NCBI RefSeq assembly: GCF_001905145.1
Contig: NZ_LWLB01000001.1
Coordinates: 372,001-436,000 of the forward strand
Length of the DNA: 64,000 nt
Reading direction: 5' to 3'
Source: Nocardiopsis sp. TSRI0078
GTDB lineage: Bacteria > Actinomycetota > Actinomycetes > Streptosporangiales > Streptosporangiaceae
Shown: piece after piece, positions 52,909-59,913 of the stretch
How the letters are laid out: the number at the start of each line of letters is the position of its first letter
Numbering within the stretch: position 1 is the stretch's first letter
Translations under genes and position numbers: made by a program
The notes under the pieces: model-generated
Told to the model about the DNA's origin: nothing
The model's database searches: none
What the model saw: only the letters and a program-made list of their open reading frames with translations

Positions 52909-53847
52909 TCACCGTCCGCCGAGGTAGGGGTCGGTGGCCCCGCCGGGGCAGGCCAGTGCCTCGATGTCCCACCCGGCCAGCCCCGCGCCCGCCCGGTAGG
53001 CGCTCTCCATGAACTCCAGCACGGCCGCCCGCGGGTCCTGCGCCTTGCGCGCGTCGGCGTAGCGCAGCAGGGCCAGGTGCCCGTCGCCGCTGGGGAGCCA
53101 CTCGGCCCCGGCCGGGCTGAGCGGCTGCTCGGCGAGCCCCTCCGGTTCGGGGGCGGTGTAGGAGTAGAAGCAGGGTTCGGGGACGTCGTCGTCGCCGAAC
53201 CAGAAGCCGAAGCTGACGACCTCGCGCGAGTACGCCTCGCGCACCACCCGGCCCGCCTCTCTCGGCTGCGGAACCGTGTGCGGGGAGAAGCGGGTGACCG
53301 CGATGTCGAAGGTGTGCCAGAAGTGGTGCACGGGGCTGGTCTTGCCCGAGAATCCGGCGGCGAACTCCTCCAGCAGCATGTTGACCTGGCTGAGCACCTG
53401 CCAGTAGCGGGTGGCCTGCTCGGGAACGTAGGTGGCGTGTTCGCGGTCCTGCGCGAACGGGCGGTCGGCGTCGGGCAGGTCGAAGGGGTGCGCCGTGGGG
53501 ATGCTGCCGTCCACGCCCAGGCTGTCCAGCGCGGACTGGAACCTCAGGTAGAACGAGGCCACGCTGTTGCCCTGGAGCGGGAAGGAGACCGCGCCGCCGT
53601 CCAGGGACGAGACGGTCAGCTGGTGGCGGACGAAGTCGAAGTCCACGGTGAAGACCGGGTTGCCGTCCGTCAGCCCCATGGGGCGTGAGGTGATCCCGCT
53701 GCCGGTGAGGTGGAAGGGCACGTTCCACCAGTGGTTGCGGCGCGGGCTGTGGTGCAGGCGCACCTTGCCGACGATCTGCTCGAAGCGGTGCAGGGTCTGC
53801 TTGGTGTCCCGCCAGGCGTCGAGGGGCAGGTCCGGGAACAGCTCCAT
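52909..53847 (-). CDS. DUF5996-family protein
   Basis: A 312-residue cytoplasmic protein starting MELFPDLPLDAWRDTKQTLHRFEQIVGKVRL and containing HHSPRRNHWWNVPFHLT, WHTFDIAVTRFSP and FGFWFGDDDVPEPCFYSYTAPEP, which I recognise as the DUF5996 group. Several conserved His, Trp and aromatic residues suggest an enzyme, but no activity is known. It begins 55 bases after the NarJ-like gene and is probably co-transcribed with it, though no functional relation is evident. Confidence 0.8.
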   Translation of the reverse strand: MELFPDLPLDAWRDTKQTLHRFEQIVGKVRLHHSPRRNHWWNVPFHLTGSGITSRPMGLTDGNPVFTVDFDFVRHQLTVSSLDGGAVSFPLQGNSVASFYLRFQSALDSLGVDGSIPTAHPFDLPDADRPFAQDREHATYVPEQATRYWQVLSQVNMLLEEFAAGFSGKTSPVHHFWHTFDIAVTRFSPHTVPQPREAGRVVREAYSREVVSFGFWFGDDDVPEPCFYSYTAPEPEGLAEQPLSPAGAEWLPSGDGHLALLRYADARKAQDPRAAVLEFMESAYRAGAGLAGWDIEALACPGGATDPYLGGR

Positions 53848-53902
53848 GGTGACGGCTCTCCTTGTCGTACGTGCTGGTGGCGGTGCGGTCGGACCGCGTC
53901 GC

Positions 53903-54724
53903 CTACGGTTCTCCCCCGAGCCGGTCGGAGGCGTCGGTCCCGGTCCGGGCACCGGTGTCCGTGCCGGTCCGCGGCAGTGGAATCCGCGTCCCGTTCGGGA
54001 CCGCCTCCGGATCCACGGCTGCGGTGAGCGGGCTCGCCTTCCCGGAGAGCGGACCCGGGGCGGGCGGGCGGAGAAGGGCGAGCCGGTGCGGCGGCCGTCC
54101 CCCGTCGGGGCGTCCGTGCGGGGTCGGCAGGGTCATCCGGACGGCGTCCAGGACACGCGCGTACGGGGTCCCGTGGTCGTGCAGGGCCTCGCCCAGCAGG
54201 TCCAGCCCGGGGCGCAGGCGCAGGAGCAGCGCCTCGCCCGTGCGGGCGTCGGCGCGGGCGGCGAACTCCAGGACGACCGCCAGGTGGTCGGGCGGTTCGT
54301 CGGAGGGCGCCGTCCAGCCCGCGTCGGCGTACACGCGCGCGACCTCGGACAGGGCGCGGTCGCGCGCGGAGGTGCCCCCGTAGCGGGTCAGGTGCAGGGA
54401 CCGCCGGCCGAACACGTCCGCGTAGTGCCCGCGCAGCTCCGGCTCGGGCGTGGTGGACGCGTGCTCGCAGAACTCGCGGAGCGCCGTGCGCACCGCGCTC
54501 CAGGGCAGTTCGGCGACCGCCCGGGCCACCAGTGGCAGGCGTTCGAAGAAGGCCTGGCCGGGATGGCCCAGCAGGACGGAGGCGGCCTGGCGGGTGACCG
54601 CGGTCCGGTGGGCCCTGCGCGCGTCCCGGTCCGCCTCCAGCCATCCTGCGGTGCCGCGCACGCTCTCGTCCGGCGTGCCCCCGCCCGCCGTGTTCTCGTT
54701 CGCGCCGTCTGTGGTGGTGCTCAT
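53903..54724 (-). CDS. narJ: NarJ-family nitrate reductase assembly chaperone (orphan)
   Basis: A 273-residue protein whose core (~45-200) has the all-helical NarJ/TorD pattern: ASVLLGHPGQAFFERLPLV, EHASTTPEPELRGHYADVFGRRSLHLTRYGGTS, and PPDHLAVVLEFAA. NarJ inserts the molybdenum cofactor into NarG before membrane assembly. No narG, narH or narI is in the window, and the gene upstream is unrelated. The C-terminal ~70 residues are Pro/Thr-rich and unusual. It may serve a reductase encoded elsewhere or another molybdoenzyme. The 407 bases upstream carry a tandem repeat and no gene. Confidence 0.8.
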   Translation of the reverse strand: MSTTTDGANENTAGGGTPDESVRGTAGWLEADRDARRAHRTAVTRQAASVLLGHPGQAFFERLPLVARAVAELPWSAVRTALREFCEHASTTPEPELRGHYADVFGRRSLHLTRYGGTSARDRALSEVARVYADAGWTAPSDEPPDHLAVVLEFAARADARTGEALLLRLRPGLDLLGEALHDHGTPYARVLDAVRMTLPTPHGRPDGGRPPHRLALLRPPAPGPLSGKASPLTAAVDPEAVPNGTRIPLPRTGTDTGARTGTDASDRLGGEP

Positions 54725-55006
54725 CGTCCGCCCCCTCACGCGGTGCGGCTTCCCTGCCGTTGTCACCGCCTCGGTGTCGCCATCGGGAAGGAGTCCGCGG
54801 GGCGGCCGTCACCGACCCGCGGGACCGGGCGGCGTGTGCGCCCGGGAGTCGCCGTGCGAGGGAGGAACACTGCGGAGACCAGTGGTCACCGCTTCCGCTA
54901 ACGAATATGCCTCGTCTGCGTCGGATGTCACGTATCCCACACCGTGGTGGCCGAGAATCACCGCAAACCAGAAGGAGTCGGAAAACCCGTGGCGCAGACG
55001 GGAGGG

Positions 55007-55103
55007 GCCGCGGCCGCAGGCCGTCCGTTGAGGGTGGTGGAGGGTGACGAAGAGGGAGGAGCCGCGGCCGCAGGCCGTCCGTTGAGGGTGGTGGAGGGTG
55101 ACG
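55007..55103. repeat. Tandem duplication, 54-base period
   Basis: A 43-base segment is present twice without change (55007-55049 and 55061-55103), each copy beginning GCCGCGGCCGCAGG and ending GGTGGTGGAGGGTGACG. A diverged copy of its core (CAGGCCGTCCG...GGTGGTGGGGGG) occurs at 31154-31184 in another intergenic gap, and a weaker one near 52853-52875. It looks like a dispersed intergenic repeat family. Confidence 0.75.
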
Positions 55104-55131
55104 GGTGGGCGGTGCCCCCGCAGGGCACGCC

Positions 55132-55857
55132 CTACTGGGCGATGTCGCGTGCGCGGACCAGCACCGCCGCGCGGTTGCCGACCCTCACCCGCTCCAGTGC
55201 GCGCACGCCCTCCGGCAGCGCGACGCGCCGGGTCCTGGCGGTCACCACCGCCACGGCGCGCTCGGGCAGCACCCGCCCCAGGGACCTCAGGAATCCCCGC
55301 ATCGGATCCTCACCCGGAACGGCGCCCGCCCACCGGGTCATCTCGCCGTAGGGCACGTCCGTCACCACCAGGTCGGCGTCCACGGGCTCCGTCAGGGAGA
55401 ACACGTCCGCCACCGCCGTCTCGGAGGGCAGGTCACCGCCCATCGCGGCCAGTCCGGCGGCCAGGTCGCGGGCGGCCTCGGCCCGCTCCACGAAGGTCAC
55501 CCGGCCGAAGTCCCGGGCGGACCGGCGCAGCTCCTCCTCGCGTTCCACGAGTCCCTCCCCGGTCAGCAGCCGCAGGTTGCGCTCGGCCAGGGCGACCGCG
55601 TCGGCGTCCACGTCCGAGGCGCGCACGTGGGTGAGGCGGTCCCGGTGCAGGAAGCCCAGTACCGTCGCGAGGTATCCGCTGCCGCAGCAGGGGTCCCAGA
55701 GGCGTACGGCCTCCCGGCCGGTGTGCACCATCGCCCGCTGGAACAGCTCGCTGGCCAGCCGTACGGGAAAGCCGGGAAAGCCCGGGGCGGAGCGCAGCAC
55801 GTGTCCGCTCGCCAGCACCGAATGGTCGGTCCGCTCGACGGCGTACCGGTAGCTCAA
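55132..55857 (-). CDS. aviRa: 23S rRNA methyltransferase, AviRa family
   Basis: A 241-residue SAM-dependent methyltransferase closely resembling AviRa from the avilamycin producer. It begins SYRYAVERTDHSVLASGHVLRSAPGFPGFPVRLASELFQRA and has the SAM loop VRLWDPCCGSGYLATVLG, DVDADAVALAERNL, and the catalytic-region VVTDVPYGEMTRW. AviRa methylates a guanine in domain V of 23S rRNA (G2535, E. coli numbering) and confers resistance to orthosomycin antibiotics. No orthosomycin genes are seen, so it may be intrinsic resistance. The TTG start has AGAGG nearby. Confidence 0.88.
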   Translation of the reverse strand: MSYRYAVERTDHSVLASGHVLRSAPGFPGFPVRLASELFQRAMVHTGREAVRLWDPCCGSGYLATVLGFLHRDRLTHVRASDVDADAVALAERNLRLLTGEGLVEREEELRRSARDFGRVTFVERAEAARDLAAGLAAMGGDLPSETAVADVFSLTEPVDADLVVTDVPYGEMTRWAGAVPGEDPMRGFLRSLGRVLPERAVAVVTARTRRVALPEGVRALERVRVGNRAAVLVRARDIAQ

Positions 55858-55894
55858 CGTACCTCTGCCCTTCCGTACTGGCCGGAGAAAGCCG

Positions 55895-55924
55895 AAGGCC
55901 CGGTGTCTGTGGACACCGGGCCTT
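55895..55924 (-). terminator. Terminator of tRNA-Asp
   Basis: A 13-bp perfect stem AAGGCCCGGTGTC / GACACCGGGCCTT with a four-base loop lies seven bases after the tRNA on the minus strand and is followed there by a pyrimidine-rich stretch. Confidence 0.75.
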
Positions 55925-55931
55925 CCTCACG

Positions 55932-56006
55932 CGGTCCTGACGGGATTTGAACCCGCGGCCTCCACCTTGACAGGGTGGCGAGCACTCCTAACTGCTCCAC
56001 AGGACC
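55932..56006 (-). tRNA. tRNA-Asp (GUC)
   Basis: The minus strand folds as a complete tRNA. The acceptor stem GGTCCTG/CAGGACC is perfect, the D-stem is GAGC/GCTC, the anticodon stem CCACC/GGTGG carries loop CTGTCAA (anticodon GTC), and the T-arm is GCGGG-TTCAAAT-CCCGT. The discriminator base is G, as expected for Asp. No CCA is encoded. Confidence 0.95.
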
Positions 56007-56103
56007 TCGCTGCGGGTACAACTCTAGCGCGACTTCGGAGTACTTCGTACCGGTGGCCGCCTAGAGTGGCCCACAACGTCCCAGAGAAGCGAGAGGAACC
56101 GGC

Positions 56104-56520
56104 GTGAACGAGTCATCGGCCCCCCTGCCGTCGGGACCGGAGAGCACCCGGGTCGACCGCTGGCTGTGGGCCGTGCGCCTGACCAAGACCCGCTCGGACG
56201 CCGCCCAGGCCTGCCGTGGCGGGCACGTGCGCGTCAACGACCGCCCGGCCAAGCCCGCCACCACCGTCAGGGCCGGCGACAAGGTCCGCGTCCGCATGCA
56301 CGGAGTCACCCGCATGGTCGATGTGAGCCATGTCATCGAAAAGCGCGTGGGAGCGCAGATCGCGACCCGCTGCTACGTCGACAACACACCCGCCCAGCCG
56401 CCGCAGGCGGCCGTGCCCCTCATCAGGCGGGACCGTGGCGCGGGACGGCCGACCAAGCGCGACCGGCGCCTCCTGGACAGGGTCCGCAACGACCTCCAGC
56501 AGGGGCCGCCACTCCCCTAG
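56104..56520 (+). CDS. S4-domain RNA-binding protein (HslR/RqcP-like)
   Basis: A 138-residue protein with an S4 domain in STRVDRWLWAVRLTKTRSDAAQACRGGHVRVNDRPAKPATTVRAGDKV and a basic C-terminus (RRDRGAGRPTKRDRRLLDRVR). The WLW...KTRS pattern matches Hsp15/HslR and RqcP, which bind 50S-nascent chain-tRNA complexes and aid release or quality control of stalled ribosomes. The GTG start at 56104 is close to GAGAGGAA. It is divergent from tRNA-Asp, with about 97 bases for both promoters. Confidence 0.88.
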   Translation: MNESSAPLPSGPESTRVDRWLWAVRLTKTRSDAAQACRGGHVRVNDRPAKPATTVRAGDKVRVRMHGVTRMVDVSHVIEKRVGAQIATRCYVDNTPAQPPQAAVPLIRRDRGAGRPTKRDRRLLDRVRNDLQQGPPLP

Positions 56521-56573
56521 AACGTGTCCGGCGGGCACCCGCCCCGCCGCGCGGCGGCCCCCGGTCGCTCCGG

Positions 56574-57371
56574 TCAGTCGCGTGCGCGGAGCGGGTGCTC
56601 CGCGAGGAAGTCCAGGACCTCGCGCGTGGCCTTGGCCCCGGCCTCGTGCAGGTAGCCGTGCCGCACCCCGGGCAGGACCAGCAGCCGGGCGCCGGGGATC
56701 CTCTCCGCCAGGAGTGCGGCGTTGCCGACCGGGGTGAGGACGTCGTCCTCGCCGTGCACGACCAGGGTCGGCGCCCCGATGCCGGGCAGCAGGTCCCAGC
56801 CGTCGTAGCCCGTGCTCGCGCCGAAGTGCAGGCGCTGGGCGCGCAGCGGCCCGCGCGGCAGGATGCGGGTGACCGTGTCGGGGTGGGCGTCCGCCCACGC
56901 GGGGGTGTAGAAGAGCTCGGCGACCATGTCGCGTCCCTCGGCCGTGCCGGCCCGGCGCAGTGCCAGGGTGGACGACCTCGGGCGCTCGACCTCGTTGCGG
57001 CCTCCGGGAGCCGTGGCTCCCAGGACCAGCGAGCCGAGGCGTTCGGGCGCCGTGGCGGCGAGGGTCTGGGCGACCTTGCCGCCCATGGAGAACCCGTAGA
57101 CGTGCGTCCGGGTGATCCCCAGCTCATCCAGGACGGCGAGGGCGTCGCCCACGAACAGTTCGAAGGTGTAGGGGTCGTCGAGGGGCGCGTCGCTGCCGCC
57201 GGTGCCGCGGAAGTCCATCCGCACGACCCGGTGGCGCCGCGCCAGCTCGGTGTGCACCCCGTCCCACATCTCGTGGTCGAGGGACTGCCCGTTGAGGAGC
57301 AGGAGGGGATCTCCCTCCCCGCGGGCGTCGTACCAGATGCGGGTTCCGTCAGCGGTGGTCACGTGGCTCAC
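56574..57371 (-). CDS. Alpha/beta hydrolase
   Basis: A 265-residue alpha/beta-fold hydrolase. The catalytic triad is readable: nucleophile Ser in VYGFSMGGKVAQTL, acid Asp in VVHGEDDVLTPVGNA, and His in PGVRHGYLHEAG; the oxyanion segment is LLLLNGQSLDHEMW. The substrate is unknown; the style is that of small esterases or lactonases. Several GTG codons (57398, 57383, 57371, 57362) could start it and none has a clear ribosome site; 57371 is a compromise. A small inverted repeat at 56530-56543 separates it from the convergent S4 gene. Confidence 0.82.
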   Translation of the reverse strand: MSHVTTADGTRIWYDARGEGDPLLLLNGQSLDHEMWDGVHTELARRHRVVRMDFRGTGGSDAPLDDPYTFELFVGDALAVLDELGITRTHVYGFSMGGKVAQTLAATAPERLGSLVLGATAPGGRNEVERPRSSTLALRRAGTAEGRDMVAELFYTPAWADAHPDTVTRILPRGPLRAQRLHFGASTGYDGWDLLPGIGAPTLVVHGEDDVLTPVGNAALLAERIPGARLLVLPGVRHGYLHEAGAKATREVLDFLAEHPLRARD

Positions 57372-57561
57372 GGACCCGGACACTACCCGAAGAACCACGC
57401 ATACGACGCGGTGCGCCGGGCGCGGGACCGTGCCCCAGGCCGCCCAGCGCCACAGCCGCTCGCCCGGCCCTTCGGCGTCGCCTACGCCCGCCCGGAGGAC
57501 CCGTCACCTCCGGCCCGGGCTCCTGCGTCTCGGGCGGGGATGTCACGACGATGACGGACGG

Positions 57562-57765
57562 CTACGGGGCGGCTGAGGGAGGGGCGTTGTCAGGCGCGTG
57601 CCGCTTCTCCTGCTTCCTCACCTTGTCCAGTAGCACGAAGAAGATTCCGGCGTTACCGAGGAGCATGAGCCCTGGGAACACCAGAACCTCCACGAACGCC
57701 AGGGCCGACCCCGCCAGGTTGATCAGGGCCATGAACAGCAGCGGTGGTTCCCAGGAAGCTTTCAT
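57562..57765 (-). CDS. Small two-helix membrane protein
   Basis: A 67-residue protein with two hydrophobic helices (PPLLFMALINLAGSALAFVEVLVF and GLMLLGNAGIFFVLL) and a basic then Pro/Ala C-terminus (DKVRKQEKRHAP). No family is recognised. It resembles the N-terminal part of the upstream gene product in layout and in the sequence NxxFFxxxL...RK, so the two look like paralogues. The ATG overlaps the TGA of that upstream frame (ATGA). Base composition is somewhat lower in G+C than in the neighbours. Confidence 0.65.
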   Translation of the reverse strand: MKASWEPPLLFMALINLAGSALAFVEVLVFPGLMLLGNAGIFFVLLDKVRKQEKRHAPDNAPPSAAP

Positions 57766-58027
57766 GCGGTGGAGACTCCTGTTCCGTGCGTGTGCTCGGT
57801 CGTGCTGGTCGGAGGGTCCGGGGCAGGTTTCTCCTCGGGCGGAGGAGCGGCCCGGGATTCGCGCTTCCTCGCTTCCTTCCGTGCCCGGCCAGGAACACCG
57901 CGAAGAACAGGGTGTTGAACACGAGGAGCGGGACCGGCACCACATGGCCGTGGCTGAGCGACAGTACCGACGCGGTCAGGCTGAGAACGGTCGTCACGAG
58001 CAGGGGCGGCACCGACCACGGTTGCAT
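57762..58027 (-). pseudogene. Paralogous small membrane protein with a frameshift
   Basis: ATG at 58027, preceded by AAGGAAGAGG, opens a frame with two membrane helices (PPLLVTTVLSLTASVLSL and VPLLVFNTLFFAVFLAG). After FLAG, the expected basic tail continues in the -1 frame (RARKEARKRESRAAPPPEEKP...) and stops at 57762, overlapping the next start exactly as coupled genes do. The original frame runs on only by overlapping its neighbour. A single-base deletion, a sequencing error or a -1 slip near 57882-57890 would all explain this; I cannot tell which. Confidence 0.5.
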
Positions 58028-58082
58028 CCGGCCTCTTCCTTGGTCGTTCGAGGGGCGCCTGACGCCCGCTCCCACGGGCAGG

Positions 58083-58258
58083 TCCACCCGGGCCGGACGC
58101 CTCGCGCAACCGCTGGCGCAGGAGGTGGCCGAACAGGTCGCCGCCGACCACGGCGTGTGGGTCCGTCCGGTCTCTCTCCGACGCACGAACATCGTCGCCG
58201 GTGTCACGGAGGCGATCGACGTTCCGTGCGGGTCCACCCCGGCATCCCGGTGTCCTGA
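58083..58258 (+). pseudogene. Fragment of an AICE replication initiator gene
   Basis: The translation LAQPLAQEVAEQVAADHGV followed by VRPVSLRRTNIVAGVTEAIDVPCGSTPASRCPDCA matches the N-terminal region of the RepSA-like initiators of actinomycete integrative elements, including the CPxC zinc motif. There is no start upstream and the similarity is cut immediately after CPDCA. It lies outside the current attachment site, so it is a relic of an earlier element at the same locus. Confidence 0.6.
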
Positions 58259-58378
58259 CTGCGCAACCGCGCCGAGATCGCCGCCTGGGCCGGGGGGAAC
58301 CGCCTGACGGACCAGGTCGGGAACATCGAAAACGCCCGGGACCTGATGGTCTCCGGGCGCCGGTACTGCTCAGTGTGA
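58259..58378 (+). pseudogene. 3'-end fragment of an unknown gene, joined to the rep fragment
   Basis: Directly after a stop codon, 39 codons with almost only G or C in third position read LRNRAEIAAWAGGNRLTDQV then GNIENARDLMVSGRRYCSV and stop at 58378, one base before the tRNA-Phe fragment. No start codon is available. The abrupt frame change against the rep fragment marks a recombination junction. The parent gene is not recognised. Confidence 0.45.
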
Positions 58379-58379
58379 G

Positions 58380-58425
58380 TGGCTAGGGGCGGGGTCGAAC
58401 CGCCGACCTTCCGCTTTTCAGGCGG
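58380..58425 (-). other. attR: Attachment site: 3' half of tRNA-Phe
   Basis: The minus strand reads CCGCCTGAAAAGCGG (anticodon stem-loop with GAA), then AAGGTC, a complete T-arm GGCGG-TTCGACC-CCGCC, the 3' acceptor strand CCTAGCC and discriminator A. These are positions ~27-73 of an actinobacterial tRNA-Phe. The D-arm and 5' acceptor strand are absent: beyond the anticodon stem the sequence changes to unrelated DNA (58426 onward). This is the duplicated tRNA end left by site-specific integration; the intact gene is expected at the other end of the element. Calling it attR rather than attL is convention. Confidence 0.85.
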
Positions 58426-58496
58426 GGTAGGTGGTGGGTCGCCGTGCTGGCCTGCGGGGTGGATATCCGTTCGGGTCCGGGTGAGTCCATCCCCGG

Positions 58497-58525
58497 TTGC
58501 TGTCGTTGCTGTCACCGCTGCTGTC
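58497..58525. repeat. Three direct copies of TGCTGTC near the att site
   Basis: TGCTGTC occurs at 58498-58504, 58507-58513 and 58519-58525 (spacing 9 and 12), about 75-100 bases inside the element from the tRNA fragment. Position and repetition are those of integrase arm-type or excisionase sites, but this is inference from location only. Confidence 0.35.
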
Positions 58526-58864
58526 ACTTCAATGTGTCTCCGGCCTGCCCTGACGTAGGGGAAGGCGGTCCGCCACAGCAGTGCCGCGCGTGCGCTCCTC
58601 CGTCTGCCGCCACTCCCCCGGCCGCGGGACTTCGGCAACCACGGTTCCGGGCCGAGGTGCCCGATAGCGACGCGGCGGTCACCCCAGACAGTCGTAGCCC
58701 GCTATCGGGTGCCTCGGGATCTGAGCACGTCATCGACCTTTGGGACCAAATGCCCTGACAGGCGTGTATGCCCTACGTCACCATAGACGGGTCGGACAGC
58801 TCTGGCCCCGCTCGCCGTACGGGCCTGTCCAACAGATGTTGCGTGCGTGCGGCCTACGGCCGTG

Positions 58865-58937
58865 CGCTCGGGACCGGGCGGCAGCCCGCAGCCCGAGCGG
58901 CGGCCGGAGGCCGCTGCGACGGCGCTCGCGCCGTCGC
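58865..58937. repeat. Cluster of hairpins upstream of the cargo genes
   Basis: Three stem-loops follow each other. GCTCGGG/CCCGAGC encloses CGGGC/GCCCG; an imperfect AGCGGC...GCCGCT comes next; then a perfect 9-bp GCGACGGCG / CGCCGTCGC with a four-base loop (58916-58937). The last ends 40 bases before the cargo start. It may terminate incoming transcription, shape the leader, or be a plasmid-type origin or transfer site. Confidence 0.55.
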
Positions 58938-58977
58938 CTTGATCTCATACAGCCCAATTCGGCACCGAGGAAGTGAC

Positions 58978-59913
58978 TTGCCACCAACTGAGACCACAAA
59001 GGAAGATCCCTGGTTCGCAGGAAAGAATGGAACCATTCTTTTTTATCGAGTAAACCGTCGACCACTGCAAAATCCATCCCTAAACGCCGAGCAGCCCGAC
59101 TCAGTAATGGATCACCTAACAGAGGTTCTTCTATTCGGAGAAGTAGTTTCTTCGGGTCGCGGAAACAAAAGGAACTGGCTCCTCGGAAATAGAGAAATTG
59201 CAGACAACGAGGAAACCCTAATGGGGCAGATCGGCTGGAGGCGGGACGGCAGCGAGACACAAGACGAGTACGACCCCGAAAGTAAGCGTTGGGTCGACGT
59301 CACCAGAGACAGAGACTCCTCGGGGCGGTCCGCTTTTTGCTTTGACAGCAAATCAAGAATTCTCGGAGTCCTCAAGCACCCATCGTTTGACGAAAAAACA
59401 CTACCAGTGGTTTTCCAGGAAATTATGAACATGGGAGAGCAGAGGAGGAGTTGGCCTTCAACGGAATGGTCCGTAGAGCCCCTTCCAGATAATAAAAAGT
59501 TCACCCAGTGGCTGCGGGAAGTCGACTCAGTTCAACAAATCAACCTCGTCGCGAAACTACCCAACCCCGATGGCCTAGACGAATTTGGAAAAGTGTGGGA
59601 AGACATGAATTCCATGCGGGCCAGAAAAATACAACAAGTAGTCGAAGCCGTAGACAGCAGTGGACTTGAGAACATACAGCAAAATGAACGAGTATCCAAT
59701 CACATCGCCATGAGCGAACGCGCGTACGGCTACGCCACGGCTCGCGGGATAAGGAACGGAAGGAAAGTCGTTTACGACCAGAGGAAGAACGTACAGCGCG
59801 CAAACACTGACGACATGCCCGCCCTGTGGCCACAAATAATGAATGTCATCAAGAGTCACGTCAAAGCCCGAGGGGAGAAGTTTCTCCGCGAAAACTTGAG
59901 AACAAATGAATAG
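58978..59913 (+). CDS. Cargo protein 1: soluble, unknown function
   Basis: A 311-residue soluble protein of no recognised family. It begins PPTETTKEDPWFAGKNGTILFYRVNRRPL and is polar, mixed alpha/beta, without signal or membrane segment; no nuclease, ATPase or protease motif is visible. TTG at 58978 is supported by GAGGAAG four bases upstream. The gene is far less GC-rich than the chromosome (many AAA, ATA, AGA, GAA codons), so it was acquired from another source. It overlaps the next gene by eight bases. The arrangement (soluble protein followed by a four-helix membrane protein) is that of sensor/effector defence pairs such as RexA/RexB; no sequence similarity to these is claimed. Confidence 0.72.
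   Translation: MPPTETTKEDPWFAGKNGTILFYRVNRRPLQNPSLNAEQPDSVMDHLTEVLLFGEVVSSGRGNKRNWLLGNREIADNEETLMGQIGWRRDGSETQDEYDPESKRWVDVTRDRDSSGRSAFCFDSKSRILGVLKHPSFDEKTLPVVFQEIMNMGEQRRSWPSTEWSVEPLPDNKKFTQWLREVDSVQQINLVAKLPNPDGLDEFGKVWEDMNSMRARKIQQVVEAVDSSGLENIQQNERVSNHIAMSERAYGYATARGIRNGRKVVYDQRKNVQRANTDDMPALWPQIMNVIKSHVKARGEKFLRENLRTNE

Noticed and set aside
58380..58425. Functional tRNA-Phe gene
   Set aside because: D-arm and 5' acceptor strand are missing, so it cannot fold as a tRNA; it is an attachment-site duplicate.
58768..58977. Longer N-terminus for cargo protein 1
   Set aside because: That part crosses the hairpin cluster, is Arg/Ala/Gly-rich and lacks a ribosome site; TTG at 58978 has GAGGAAG in front.
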